64,000 bases of DNA from Turbatrix aceti (taxonomy: Eukaryota > Nematoda > Chromadorea > Rhabditida > Panagrolaimidae), in NCBI GenBank assembly GCA_963969345.1, contig OZ017769.1, positions 1,488,001 through 1,552,000 on the forward strand, in the 5' to 3' direction. The notes beneath the pieces were generated by a model. The model did no database searches, was not told the DNA's origin, and worked only from the letters and a program-made list of their open reading frames with translations. Below are positions 23,103-34,150 of the stretch, one piece after another (the stretch's first letter is position 1; each line of letters opens with the position of its first letter). A program made the translations under genes and the position numbers.

Positions 23103-24209
23103 AAGAAAACCAAAGTTTTTGAAAAAAATGTGCTCGATTCATTTTGTTGCACGTGCAGGTTGCCGGCATCAAAACCAAACTTGATATACTTGGGAGTTAT
23201 ATGGTGTTAAGGGGGTTACAATGTTTCATTTATTTTTTAATTATTAACCACCTTGGACGTACAATAAGTTACAAGGATGGAGAGTCAGCTTGTTGTCCGA
23301 TTCGTGGGTTTTCAGCAATGCTGAGGGCTTGCTCCACGTAGTGGGTTACAACATGAATAGCAAAAAGCCATGTTTCAAAACGGGACACGCAGTGCTTTTT
23401 CTGGAACATCTGCAAAAGCTACTTTTTCGGTGAGGAGTGCGATGATAAAATTTTTTTTTAAATTTTTTTTGTATATTTTAATGTAACAAAGCAGGTTTTT
23501 TGGTCACAAATCAATGTGTAGCATAGCACCACAAGCGATTCGTTTGAAGTATGAAAAAAATATACTGTAGCTAAATTTATTAAAATTTTTTTTGTAAAAG
23601 AAAGAGACTGAAGTTCACCATCAGATAGTGCCGGCAAGTTGCGGCACCGCGCGCAATTGATCAACCGACACAAGCTAAACCATATGGTCGGTTTTTGATT
23701 GACTGATCTTCAGTTGGTCAGTCAATCAAAAAACGATGCAAACCCTTCTTTTATTTTCAGGCAAAAAACGGCGATTTAGTATTTATTTATTTATTTATTT
23801 CACCATTACTCAGTGGTTAGTTATCATTAGACCAGATGTTAGGAGGCACAAATGACGTCCACATAGGCGTAAATGTCTCGATTCGTTTTGTTCGCGATTT
23901 CTTCTTCCCATCGTGGCGATTTAGTATAGGTGGTAGCATTTATTTGCCACTGGTGAAAAATCAACTGAGTAGAAAAGCGATTTGGTGCGGCCAGTGTTGG
24001 CTGCCACGACGCACGAAAGAGACTTTTCGTGCGTCGTGTTTTCGTGCGCGCACGAAAACCCGCAATAAGTCTCAATGTTCCTATAGTGAAAAGCCCTGGT
24101 TGATAATTTTTTTTGTTTTTACTCAACCAAGGGTAGGCCAGTCTGTCATCTCTGGAAACTACAAAGCCCAACAGTTTTCCGATATGTGTTTACAGGAACC
24201 ACGAAAAAG
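23103..24209. other. intergenic, no gene seen apart from hairpin cluster
   Basis: Short ORFs on both strands without splice or start support. A ggcgatttagtat motif occurs twice (near 23770 and 23914), suggesting remnants of a small repeat. Confidence 0.45.
23686..24131. repeat. cluster of hairpins between the two variable-gene copies
   Basis: Three separate structures: a stem of about 16 bp at 23690-23736 (tttttgattgactga against tcagtcaatcaaaaa); two adjoining palindromes at 24004-24060 built on cgacgcacgaaa and on ttttcgtgcgcgcacgaaaa; and an 11-bp stem at about 24091-24131 (ccctggttga with tcaaccaaggg). They lie just before the left edge of duplicated copy 2 (24193). Confidence 0.65.
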
Positions 24210-26733
24210 TCAAATATTCCAAGACAGATAAAAAAAAGCAAACAAAACGGGCCAACAGTTGAAATAGGAATTGACCGCGTTCAGCCAGTCTGGACCGTAT
24301 TCGTCATCATCGTCGTCGTCGACTGGTTCGTAAGTTGTCGTGAGAGCTTCCGTGCTTGTTGTAGGCACCACCCGTGTGTGTTTTGCAGTGAATTTCAGTT
24401 TGCGTGTTGTAGTCATCTCAGGTTGGCGTGTTGTTGGATGTTTTTTGGGATTCAGAGGTAGAGCGGTTTTGGCCTTGCCTTCCTGTATTCGGACCCAGAT
24501 ATCGTGAGGTTCCAGTTCTAAAACAAAAACTATGTTTTGAACTGTGTTTTGTTCGACTCACTCAAATCCAGGCTTTGAAAAAAGTAGTATTCTCCGCTCC
24601 GTGTTTCAATGTCGAACTCCACCTTCAGTTCATAGCCCCGGTTGTTGACGACTTTTACGTGCGTTACTTTGGTATTGCCGTCTTTGATTGTTTGAATGTA
24701 CACTGCCGAGTGGTACCGTCTGGCTTCAGGGCTGACGTCGCAGTACATGACGGCATCTGGACCACAGTGGTGACACTGGAAAATGGGACTAGACACACTG
24801 TTGTCCAGACTGACGAGTTCGGCGTAACCATTTGTGGAGTAGGCCAGCAGCCAGCGAACTGTGCCACGATCGTGATCACAGTTCGCGGCGGTGGTTGAAC
24901 GCTGCTCGACGTGCACGTAGGCATTGATCTCGGACGTCAGTTTGAGGTTGACTTTGTATTGAGCCCCGCCGTACCGAAATTCGATGTCAAACACGCAGAA
25001 TTTAAAATCGACGTTGTTGATTAGGAAGTACACTGAAACTTACATTTTGCATTTTAGCAACTTTATAAAATTTTACCTTCGATGGATATCAATTCCTCAT
25101 TCTGTTTGACGACCCGAGGAGCCGCAGCCACGGTGAGTGAAGGATCGCCAGTCGGAAACCTGCATTGATTCATGTACTCCAAAGGCGCGAAGATGTCGTG
25201 AAACTTATCACCACCCTCTCTGTTTTCGTAGATAAAGCGAACCGTGAACCTTCGATCTGTTCCCTTGAATTTGTAGTACAGGAAGAGAGGCGAGTACGTT
25301 TTGTCCTTCGGATCGTAAAAGAAAAACGGCTGTTCGCTGTCTGAACATTTATGATAGAATGTATTTACAATGTGGTTTAAAACAACTTACAGTCATTTTC
25401 GATCCTTGGCCGCGGGTAGCTTTTTTCGTTGAAAGTTATGCTATTTGCAGATTTTTTTGGCCCCCTTAAATTTGTTTCACCTATTACTGGAGTCGAATAC
25501 GGTAACGGAACTGAAAAAACATAATCGATGAGCTTGATTTCATAAGCACTGTAACGTACATGAAGCGCTGAAGTCTTCAATAAAATCGTAGGCCAGGGCA
25601 CACGTTAGTATGGACTGCTTGATTGGGTGCAAAATGAATTCGTGTCCATCAACAGTGCATTTTCTTTCATTTGGGCGATTTGGATCGACTTTAACTATTA
25701 CCTTTGAATGCAAATCGATAATACCTGCTATATGAAAATTGACTATTATGGAGTATTGCACCATGATATCGGAGTCGCATTCACCCCATTCCTAAAATGC
25801 ATTTCTTAAACGTATCGAACTTTCAACAATCTTACCTCAACTGTAGCTCTCTCTTTGTCGTAAATGTATTCTACTGCATTGGCATAGCTTTTTGAAGTCG
25901 TTTTACCGTACTTGCAGGCTTCGTATACTATTGCGTACCAGTTTTCTTCTACGATAAAGCTCTCTGCATAATATCTTCCGTATTCTGAAGGTACGTGAGG
26001 TTGACTTTTATGTGTGCGGACCTCCGAATATTCCCCTTCTTCTTCAGCTTCAAAGTAGTCTTGCGAAACCAAGTCAACTAAAGCAAACAAATCAGTAAAT
26101 AATAAACTTAAAAAATCATACCGGTTGAATGTATTCCATTTGTTAAGTGATATACCATTTTGACAATGTTATCGTCGTCTAAGAAAAACGAAAGTATAGA
26201 CACATAATTAACACCCTTATCACGAAGAATCTGAGCGTTCATGCTGGATTTCTTTCGATGGCACCAGCCTTCTTTTTCCACGACGAAAAGAACCCGATCG
26301 TATACGTAAACCGAGCAGTCGTCGAGGAGTTCTGCTTGGAACATTTCTGAAAAGTAAGAATTCTGATGCGAGATACATAGTTTACAAAACTTACTGCCGT
26401 GCATGTCCATAAACATTCCGTTGACGACTGCGGGGCGGGACAAAAGCAAAACCATGAGCGCAGCGATCAGTACTGCCGTGGATGAACGTTGCATGCTCGT
26501 CTTCGGTCACTGTTCGAGTTCCGTGGTTTCGGAGACAACAATCGACCCCGACGATAGCAGAAAAATGTCAGCGATGACCGAATAAACTCCTCCAGTCGGA
26601 GCGGAGAGTTGTGAAGCGAAAACGTCGTTTTTTGGGTAGGAACGACGGCAACGGACGTAGGAATGACGTTACAGGAATAACGAAGAAAAATGAGCTTTTT
26701 TCTTTGTACTTTTTTTACGAATTTGCAAATTTC
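24193..26733. repeat. copy 2 of the 2.5-kb duplication
   Basis: Partner of 16568-19105. Flanks differ on both sides: to the left are the hairpin cluster and unrelated DNA, to the right a GC-rich palindromic patch and a BTB fragment. Direct orientation, about 5 kb apart. Confidence 0.9.
24210..26494 (-). CDS. variable surface/secreted protein, copy 2 (653 aa, unknown family)
   Basis: Eight exons: 26494-26395, 26346-26122, 26077-25836, 25791-25560, 25510-25391, 25340-25077, 25032-24562, 24517-24210; 654 codons, frame continuous. Signal peptide, Thr/Asp-rich linker and hydrophobic C-terminus are as in copy 1. Exon 2 is 6 bp shorter and exon 4 is 9 bp longer than in copy 1, both multiples of three. 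Replaced blocks include ADVVQDPETEIT against AQILRDKGVN in exon 2, ALVKQKYYNV against AEEEGEYSEV in exon 3, and PLIINGLFVPSLSEVV against SIIVNFHIAGIIDLHSKVI in exon 4. Exons 5-8 appear to encode the same residues as copy 1. Intact and probably functional; family unknown. Confidence 0.75.
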
Positions 26734-26739
26734 GTAGCC

Positions 26740-26806
26740 AAGGGTGTCAATCAGGCCGGGCCGGCCCGGAAAGCCCGCGACCGGTCGCGACCGGGCCGGG
26801 CATGAT
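26740..26806. other. GC-rich palindromic patch
   Basis: A roughly 60-bp island almost wholly G and C within AT-rich DNA, with self-complementary pieces ccgggccggcccgg and cgcgaccggtcgcg. It sits at the breakpoint between duplicated copy 2 and the BTB fragment. Confidence 0.6.
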
Positions 26807-26816
26807 GTTCATTCAA

Positions 26817-26885
26817 TGACTTGGTGCCAAAAAACATTGCGTCGAAAACGTCCGAAACATAAGCGAGAATGCATTTGTGCGCCAT
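26817..26885 (-). pseudogene. BTB-domain fragment (remnant of exon 2)
   Basis: The minus strand reads MAHKCILAYVSDVFDAMFFGTKS, nearly the same as HKCILANVSDVFDAMFFGTGS in exon 2 of the BTB gene (15783-15555). Similarity stops on both sides, and the downstream side runs into the GC-rich patch. It is a truncated copy, too short for a BTB fold. It indicates that BTB and variable-gene sequences have been shuffled together. Confidence 0.7.
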
Positions 26886-27623
26886 CCATTCGCGCTCTTT
26901 ATTTTTTTCTCATTCTGTCGCTCGCTCTGTTCCCGCTCATGAGCAGAGCGGGAGCGGAACAAAAATCGGTAGCGCTCAAGATGAAATTTCAAAAATTTTT
27001 AGCCAAATTGGGGGAAAAAGTTCCAATTCAAATGTTTTTCAGGTGTTTAGATTCGAAAGTGAACGGAAATGATAAAAAATCAGACAATTGCCATAAATTA
27101 TTAGTGTTTTTTGAACACAAGTTGCTTTCGCCTCGCTCCGCTCCCGCTTTTTTACTTTTTAAATTTTCTAGCTCGCTCCGCTCCCGCTCTTTGTTTTTTT
27201 CTGTCTTGTACCGCTAGATAAACGCTCACTTTTCGTTGCAGGATTTTTTTGCACTTTTTTCTTTTTTTTGTTTCGTTTATGACTTTTTCACCCATTTTTT
27301 CGGACTCACTTTCATTGAAAAACTTTCTGATCCCCCATTGTTTTTTACTTTTTTTTAATTCAAACGTTCCCTCCCCCGCATCCAGTCTTCCACAGTTACA
27401 AAAAGTGTACATTTTTTGTCTCGTAAGAACACGATGACAATCAGAGCTAACAACTACAAATAAACAATTTGTCCTATGTTAACAAAAAACGTAGAATAAG
27501 AAAAAATGGTATAAAATGTCGATGACGGCAGCGAAGGAGAAGGGTGCAATCAGTCGCCGTAACCGCCATCGATTGATCAAGGCAGCCGCGGTTATCGAAC
27601 GATCGTGAGCCACTCGCACGGTT

Positions 27624-29480
27624 CTACCTGTCGCGGTCGAGCTGTGATAGCGCAATGTCGACTAGGCAGTCTCGGGAGGAGTCTGCTTGGGGTAGTTTTT
27701 CAGCCTAAAATCCACAATGATCAATAACCCCCCAAAATCGGCTAATAAAACCCACAAGTTCGGCAGCAGCGACGCAGTGCTGCTTGGCGAGTTCTTTTGT
27801 CTGCTCGAGGCCCCGGGAGTGCATGACGATGTCGAGGGCCTTCTCGACGTCCCCATCCTGCCGGAAGCGGCGGTTGATGAGGTCGTTGAGCTCTGGATGG
27901 TCGTGGGCGGCGTAGAGAACGGGGCAGGTGGCGAGGCCCTGTCGGAGGTCGCTGACGGATGGCTTGCCGAGCACGGACGACGAGGCTACGTAGTCCAGCA
28001 TGTCGTCTACCAGCTGGAAGGCCAGGCCGAGGTGTCTGCCGTAGTTGAATGCGTCTTGCTGGGCTTCTTTTGTGCAGCCTAGAAAAAAATAATTTTCATA
28101 TAAAAACAATAAAAAACGACGGTCAGACCCCCAAAAAATTCAATTGGGCCTAAAAATGAAGTTTTTGACATCAAAAACTCAAAAATGACTATTTTTTGAT
28201 ATCCAAATGCGCCGAAAAAATTCTTTTTCAATTCAAAAAATACGAAAAAACTTTTTTAAACCAAAAAGCCAAACAATTTTTATATACACATCGTTTTGTG
28301 ATGTTTGTGATCTCATATATGTTCTTTTTTTGGATTCTAAGCGTAAAACTGAAAGTCAATTTTAGGCCCAAAACTCAAAACGACTTTTTATGTATTTTCA
28401 CCGATTTTTTTACTAATTTTTTTTTTGAATTTTTGAACTAGAGAGAGGTGTATTTGGGTGTTTTTGGATTTCAAAAAAGTCATTTTGAGTTTTGGACCTA
28501 AAATAGACTTTCAGTTTTACGTTTCAAATCTAAAAAAACATTTTTAAATCAACCTCATAAAAAAACCCAATTTTCGACCAAACCTTCCCCAAAAAAAGCC
28601 CAACTCACCAGCAAGCATGGCAACCGACTTGCAGCTATTCGCAAACAAGCTCGCCGTCTTGTAGAAGGTCTTGGTCATGTAGTGCTGGAAGCGCTGGACC
28701 GCATCCATCTCAGGCGGCACCGTGAGCTGCATGAGTTCGCCCTGAACGAGGTCCTCGACGATCTCCGCCATCGTCGAGATGACCGGTGGATCTCCGATGC
28801 TGCAGAGCACCTTGGTAGCCCTGGCGAGGATGAAATCGCCAACGAGGACCGCTTGTCTGTTGCCCCACCGCGCATTGACCGTTGGCTTGCCTCTCCGGGT
28901 GCCGGATTCATCGATGACGTCGTCATGGACCAGGGAAGCGGTATGAATCATCTCGGATACCATGGCTATGCGATATTGGTTGAGTTCGACGTCATCGTCG
29001 GTGGCATTTGTCATCTGGGTGCAGACGTTGGCCATGAGCATGCTGACGGTCGGTCGAAAGAGCTTTCCTCCCTGGGCAAAGTAGTATTTCGCCATTTCCT
29101 GGAGATTCCTGGTGAAATTCGTAGGAGCAAAGGTGGCCTGGCCGATGAGGCTGAGGGCGGACTGGTCCTGGTGGTCGAGGATGGCCTTGATGATGTCGAG
29201 CTGCAGCGAGCGGAGGCGTCGTTGGATCGAGTCTGGCAGGGTCTTTCCTGGTGGGCTGTAGTTCTGCTTCGACGAGAACGGAAAAGACATGAACGGCTTC
29301 TGGACGTGCACCTGGAGCTGCCGGGGTCGGGTGACTTCATGCCGCCTCTTGTCGATCGCCGTGCTCAGGCTTCGCGTCAGGAACAGTTTCTGCAAAAACC
29401 CCCAAATTTTATACAATTTTTATAAAAACCCATAAAAAACATTTTTTTTCGACAAAAAACCATACCTTAGTGCACAGCAT
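27624..29480 (-). CDS. PDSS1: decaprenyl/all-trans polyprenyl diphosphate synthase subunit 1
   Basis: Four exons: 29480-29466, 29389-28609, 28078-27756, 27704-27624 (399 aa). It makes the polyprenyl tail of ubiquinone in mitochondria by adding IPP units to an allylic primer; in animals it acts with PDSS2. Seen: GGKLFRP at 112-118, the first Asp-rich motif DDVID at 161-165 with RRGKPT after it, the KT-Q region, and the second motif DDMLD at 290-294. The C-terminus RDCLVDIALSQLDRDR aligns with the usual end of the family. The first exon encodes only MLCTK; the next residues (KLFLTRSLSTAIDKRRH) are basic and fit a mitochondrial transit peptide. The length is close to the animal norm. The 530-bp intron 2 contains a strong foldback (28331-28532). 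Confidence 0.93.
28331..28532. repeat. intronic inverted repeat (~59-bp arms) in PDSS1
   Basis: 28331-28390 and the reverse complement of 28474-28532 agree at most positions over about 59 bp (shared cgtaaaactgaaagtc and ccaaaactcaaaa). The loop is about 85 bp. The transcript could fold into a long hairpin. A partial third relative (cctaaaaatgaag, aaactcaaaaatgac) lies at about 28148-28190. Confidence 0.75.
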
Positions 29481-29840
29481 TGCGAAAATGATGACTAACT
29501 CATAATTGTGTCCTTATAAAAGGGTTACTTATTCCCACCTCCAAAAAACCATGAACGTATCTTATCAACCCATCATGCCTGATAAGATACGTTTACAATG
29601 TGCAGTCATTTTTTTTGTAAAGAAACCAAAAAAAACTGATTTTCATTTTCACCCATAAATTATGAAAAAATAATTCATTACAAAGTTGAACGCAATAAAA
29701 ACAGAGATCACTATTTTTCACGTGGACAAAGTGCAATCTAAATAAATTCATTTTTCACTGTTTACACCCCAAAAAATAGCCTAAAAAACAACCATCAACC
29801 GCCTGACCTCCTAACTCCTCCAAAAAAGCACACTTACCGA

Positions 29841-30046
29841 TATTTGACGCGGAAGCGCTCCATGAAAGTAGAGCACAGAGATAAAGCCTGTTTCGACGCG
29901 TCTCGCGTACGAACAAAGCGTGCTACCGCTGCATCGCTTGAGGAGATCCATACCAGGCCACTGACGCCGATAACACAATCAGAATCTATGAAACAAACCG
30001 ACCGCAACGGCAATGGCAAAAAAAGGACGTCAATGTCAGCGTCCAC
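29841..30046 (-). other. possible upstream exon near PDSS1
   Basis: The minus strand is open from about 30046 to a good donor at 29840 (TATCG|gtaagtg), and an acceptor-like tttcatag lies at about 29986. It could be a 5'-UTR exon of PDSS1, spliced to a site just before the ATG at 29480; its reading frame does not join the PDSS1 frame. No homology is recognised. The rest of 29481-31045 holds A/T runs and no other candidate. Confidence 0.3.
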
Positions 30047-31045
30047 AGAAAGGATCGGCTAAAAAGTAAAAAAAAAAAAGTTGCAATTCAACGCAAAAAA
30101 ATCGTGAAAAAAAGACAACTCGCAGCCGGTAATTCTAAATTCACCTTTATCAAACAAAAACGCGGAAAAACAGGCCAAGGAATGAATTAAAAAGATGATT
30201 GAAAAACAAATACGACAACAACAAGTTTGCTTTTGCGGCGATCTATTATCTGTCCTCAAGTTACGGAGTAAAGATGTAAAGATGTGTGATGAGTTATTCT
30301 CGACGCGAAAATAGTTCAACTCATAAAACGCACGCAGGAAAAAAAGAGAAAGATAAAACGTAACTTTTTCTTATCACAGAACGTAGTCCACATAAGGTGA
30401 CGTAAATCACATCAATTTACCGTAAAAAAACAACATGACAAATTCGAGTGTTGAGATTCTTTACTTCAGAAACGGTGCTTTCTTTTTATTTACGTTCTTC
30501 TTTTTCTTTTCGGCCTCGTTTTTACTTACTTTTACCTTTTGTTCGTCTTTTTCTTAGTTTTCAACCGTTTTGCGTTGTTGTTCTTTGTTTTTTTCCACAA
30601 TCAACAATCGCACAGTTTTTTTTTTTATCACCAAACCTTCCAGTTGCGAAGCGATACATTTTACCATTTCGTAGTTAAAAAAAGGTTAATAACAATATTT
30701 TAATTCGTAGATAATGTAACAAATGATTTTCTTCATACAAAAATCAGACTAGAGAACAAACATGATAGGTTGGTTGGCGGAAGGTAATAAAAACAACCCT
30801 ACCCTACCTTCCAAGAAAAAAAAGAATATTGTATTTACAAAAACAGTTTATCCCTAAAAAAAGTACTCAAAAATACCCTGATTTTTTTTCTCCTCAATGA
30901 AAGAATTAGAGACAATTGTGGCCAAACAAACGAAAAAAAGGTTCGTTTCGTTGTTGCGTTTTTTTCTTATTTCAAGAGCAAAAAAAGGGGAATGTGGATG
31001 TCGCAAGAAAAATGGCAGACAGAGAGAAAATTGCGACTTGTTCAG

Positions 31046-32488
31046 TTAAAGTTCGTCTTTTCCCAGAAGAGTGTACCTCGAATCAGCGGGTTTGAGTTGC
31101 TTGAAGATGCTTTCGGGTGGCGTCGTCTTCGGATCTCCCTGGACAACGCTTCCATCGCTACCACCTTCCAAGGCAGGTGGCGTGGTCGGATCGGGTCCGT
31201 TGTGGAATTCGCGATGAAGTTTTCCCGTCGTCAGATCATCGACAAATTGTCTCAGTTTTCCGCGAACTTGAAGGTCTGCAAAGTTGCTAAACAGGTACAT
31301 GTGACGGAAGGAGTCGATGGTGATGAGTGGAAGGTCTTTCTCAGACTTGCCCAGGTGATGCAGGGGGTGGGCAAACTTTTTGCCGTCGGCGTAGAGGCAG
31401 TTGACCGCGTCTGGATTGGGGTTTTATACAGTTAACTGGGGCTAAAAACTGCAAAGACTCACTTTTAAGGCCATCTAGTTCAGAAGCAACGGCGTCAGAG
31501 AACAACTTCTCAGACAGGGAATCGCCAGGTGCGCGGAAGAGGATGAGGAAGGGCTTGCCCTCTTCGGTGAGCTCTTCTGCGTTCTCAAAGGTGATTTCCC
31601 GGACGAGAGGAACGCATTTATCAGTGATCCAGTCTTTGACGAATTTGAAGTCCACGAGCGAACCCGTGTAGGCAAAATCCTCAGTTTCCTGCAAAAAATG
31701 GGATCGAAACAGATTAAACCATTTTTTTCGGGAGTAACTCACCTTAGGAGCCCGGTAAAGCACCTTGTTCCCTTCCTGCTCGCCAATAGCGTCCCCAGTA
31801 GCCATCCAAAAGTCGCAGTCCTCCCGCAGGGCACTGGCGACCTTGAGGAAGTTACGATACTCCTCGCCCTCAGTCGCCTTGTAGTACCCAATGATATTCC
31901 GCTTGGAATTGTCAATTTGCTGGCTGAGTTCCTGGGACGATGCAAAATGACGAATCGTGGTCTCGACTTGCTTCTTGACGTATTCGGCCAGCGCATCCAC
32001 GGATCTCTGACCGCGGTACTCGCGTTTGACAGGTTCACCGAAGCGGAAAAGTTTGAGGGTAGGATACTTGTTGACGTGGTAGCGTTGGGCGATTTCAGGC
32101 TGTCGATCGCAGTCGACAGCGGCAAAGGCTATCTTGCCTTCTGGGTTTGCGGAGAAGCGGTTGCTGGCTTCCTCGAAGATGGGCTTGAGGTGCTGGGAAA
32201 ATCGGCACCACTCCGCGAAAAAGTTGACAAAGACGATTTCGTTTTTGGCTAAAAATATAAAAAAATGTTTGGTTATAAAAAATTATAAAAACAAAAACGA
32301 ACCCAAAATCTCATCATGGTTCTGCTGGGTCAGGACGACGGTATTCCCGCTGACAGGCCCAATCAAGAATAAAAAAAGTGCCTAAAAAATCAAAAATTGT
32401 TCATTTCTAGAAAAAAATGCAGTCATAAACTTACGCAAAGCGCGAAGATTTTTTCAAGAGCAAAGCTCGGCTGACTTCTTCTGCTCAT
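31046..32488 (-). CDS. ERP44: ER resident thioredoxin-fold protein ERp44
   Basis: Five exons: 32488-32435, 32381-32303, 32248-31743, 31688-31463, 31410-31046 (409 aa; all GT-AG). ERp44 retains unassembled disulfide-bonded cargo and ERO1 in the early secretory pathway. Seen: hydrophobic signal peptide (to about residue 31), thioredoxin domain with FFAEWCRFS whose CRFS (59-62) is the family's single-cysteine active site, YPTLKLFRFGEPVKREYRGQ, the b domain SKRNIIGYY, and the strongly conserved DKCVPLVREITFENAEELTE. The C-terminal part has IDSFRHMYLFSNF and GKLHREFHNGPDP, then the tail ends KDEL (vertebrate members end RDEL), the ER retrieval signal. Length matches the family (about 406 aa). The only odd point is KDEL instead of RDEL. 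Confidence 0.95.
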
Positions 32489-34150
32489 GATTATGACACA
32501 CACTCACACGCGAGGGGATAGATCCCGACACCAGTTCAATCAAACCTCAGACTTGGTAGATGATATCCGGGCTGTCGATGTCGTAGCTAGACTGCTAGAC
32601 GAGAAAGCAAGCTCCGCTGCACTGCGCCAACAACACAGAAGAAAGACGAAAATGATAACTGAAGCGTCGTCGTCGTCTTTTTCAGGGTTGTATTGAAAAA
32701 TTTCCAAAACACCACGTTGTCCCGAATCGAGCGATGATGCTAAAAAAACGATGAAAAATAAAAAATGCCAAAAATTGGGCAGAATTCATTCACAAAAACG
32801 CGGAAAACGAAGGAAAGGTCGAAAGTTCGATGACAAATAAGTGCGACATGACATTTTATTTTTTTCCGATCAGTCAGGATGAGTGAGCAACTAGCAATAT
32901 TGCAAGGCCAACGCCAACGCCGCAGGCAGCTTGCTTGCTACGTGGCCTTGCACCAGCTCGTGCATGCCTCGCGAGAGTGCGTTCGTTCGTTGGTTATTGA
33001 CGCTGCGCCCTTTTTCTTCCAGCAGCTTGATCGTCGTTGCCTTGGCAAAGTGTGCCATGGATTTGGCATGGATTTTTTCCCGGCAGCCGCGGGGAGAGTA
33101 GATAGGAGGAAACAAAAATTAGTGAGTGACCAAGCGCAAAATTTTACCCCAACCACGGTTGCACTCGATTTATTAGCTTGTCGATACTTTCCCTTTTCTC
33201 CGTCATGCATGAAGACTACGACACGTCAAGCTAGGTAAACACAGATAGATAACCACTCCTTCGATGGTTGATACAAGCGAACGGTGAAAGGGTCGAACAC
33301 GTCCACGTTTACGTCCACTGTCGACCCCTTCCTCCGCCTTGGGGGAGGCTAGCTGGCCAAATATCGTAAATAATACTGGGTGATGATCGTAAAAAATTGT
33401 TGTCGTTAAAAAACCGTTTCATTTTTTTTGTCAAAAAAAAACAACGTAAAACTAATCATTGTAAAAAATGCGTCCCGTTTATTTTTCTGCATAAAAAAGA
33501 ACGTAAAAAATAATATAATACATGATTCTCAATTTTTTTTGTACAACAGTTTTTTCTGCAAAAAAAGTTTGAATTTAAATATAAATTGATATTTATTTAT
33601 TTATTTCCAACCAATTTATGAGATTTTCCCTCCTTGAAAACGTTGCCATTTGTTTTGCAAGCGAAGCAGGGGTTTTCATGCTGAAAATGTTTTCCTCCAA
33701 AAATTCCCCCTCACCTTTTGGTGTGTCATTTACTAATCTTTGGTTTCAGTCGCCCCCTGTCACGCCAGCAGGGTTGGGCATGACTCAGGCATATTCCTCA
33801 TTTTTTGCATCGTCAGATTCCAAACATTGCCTGAGTCACACCCAATCCTGCCAATGTGATATCATCCAAATAAAAAAAAACCAGACTAAAAAAAATTACA
33901 CCTAAAAAATAAAAATCTCGGACGAAAAACTTCGCCGCTCCGTTTCAAACACAAAAAACCATCCTCAATTCCATCTCCAGTATAAATGTATAAAAAAACA
34001 CGCCCAAGCAGGTACATAGTAAACACACAGGTTGACAAAGGGAATAAAATAAAATCCAAGTAAACTAATAATATTTACGTTACATTACAAACAGTAAATA
34101 AAAGGGGAATCGGTCAAGTCTTGCATCTTCTTGCACGGAGTATCATCGTC
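32489..34150. other. intergenic upstream of ERP44, with a hairpin
   Basis: No supported gene. A GC-richer part (32890-33240) has overlapping ORFs on both strands; the best on the minus strand is 55 aa from ATG at 33058, but it has no recognisable features. 33360-33620 is A/T-run DNA. An imperfect inverted repeat lies at 33772-33851. Confidence 0.45.
33772..33851. repeat. imperfect 21-bp inverted repeat
   Basis: Arms ggttgggcatgactcaggca and the complement of tgcctgagtcacacccaatc pair over about 20 bp, separated by about 38 bp. Possible MITE remnant. Confidence 0.5.

Larger units (their letters stand above)
26495..27623. other. upstream flank of copy 2 and intergenic DNA
   Basis: Contains the shared 5' flank (to 26733), GC-rich patch, BTB fragment, and 26933-27100, which is a diverged relative of 19310-19515 (shared atgagc, gtgtttaga and cgaaagtgaacgga blocks). 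A gctcgctccgctcccgct motif recurs at about 27131 and 27171. No complete gene is seen. Confidence 0.5.

Noticed and set aside
28682..29425. 247-codon open frame on the plus strand
   Set aside because: It is the antisense shadow of PDSS1 exon 2, whose minus-strand protein is clearly conserved.
32891..33058. 55-aa minus-strand ORF (MAHFAKATTIKLLEEK...)
   Set aside because: Overlaps equally long ORFs on both strands in a GC-richer stretch; no splice site, domain or poly(A) signal to choose it.
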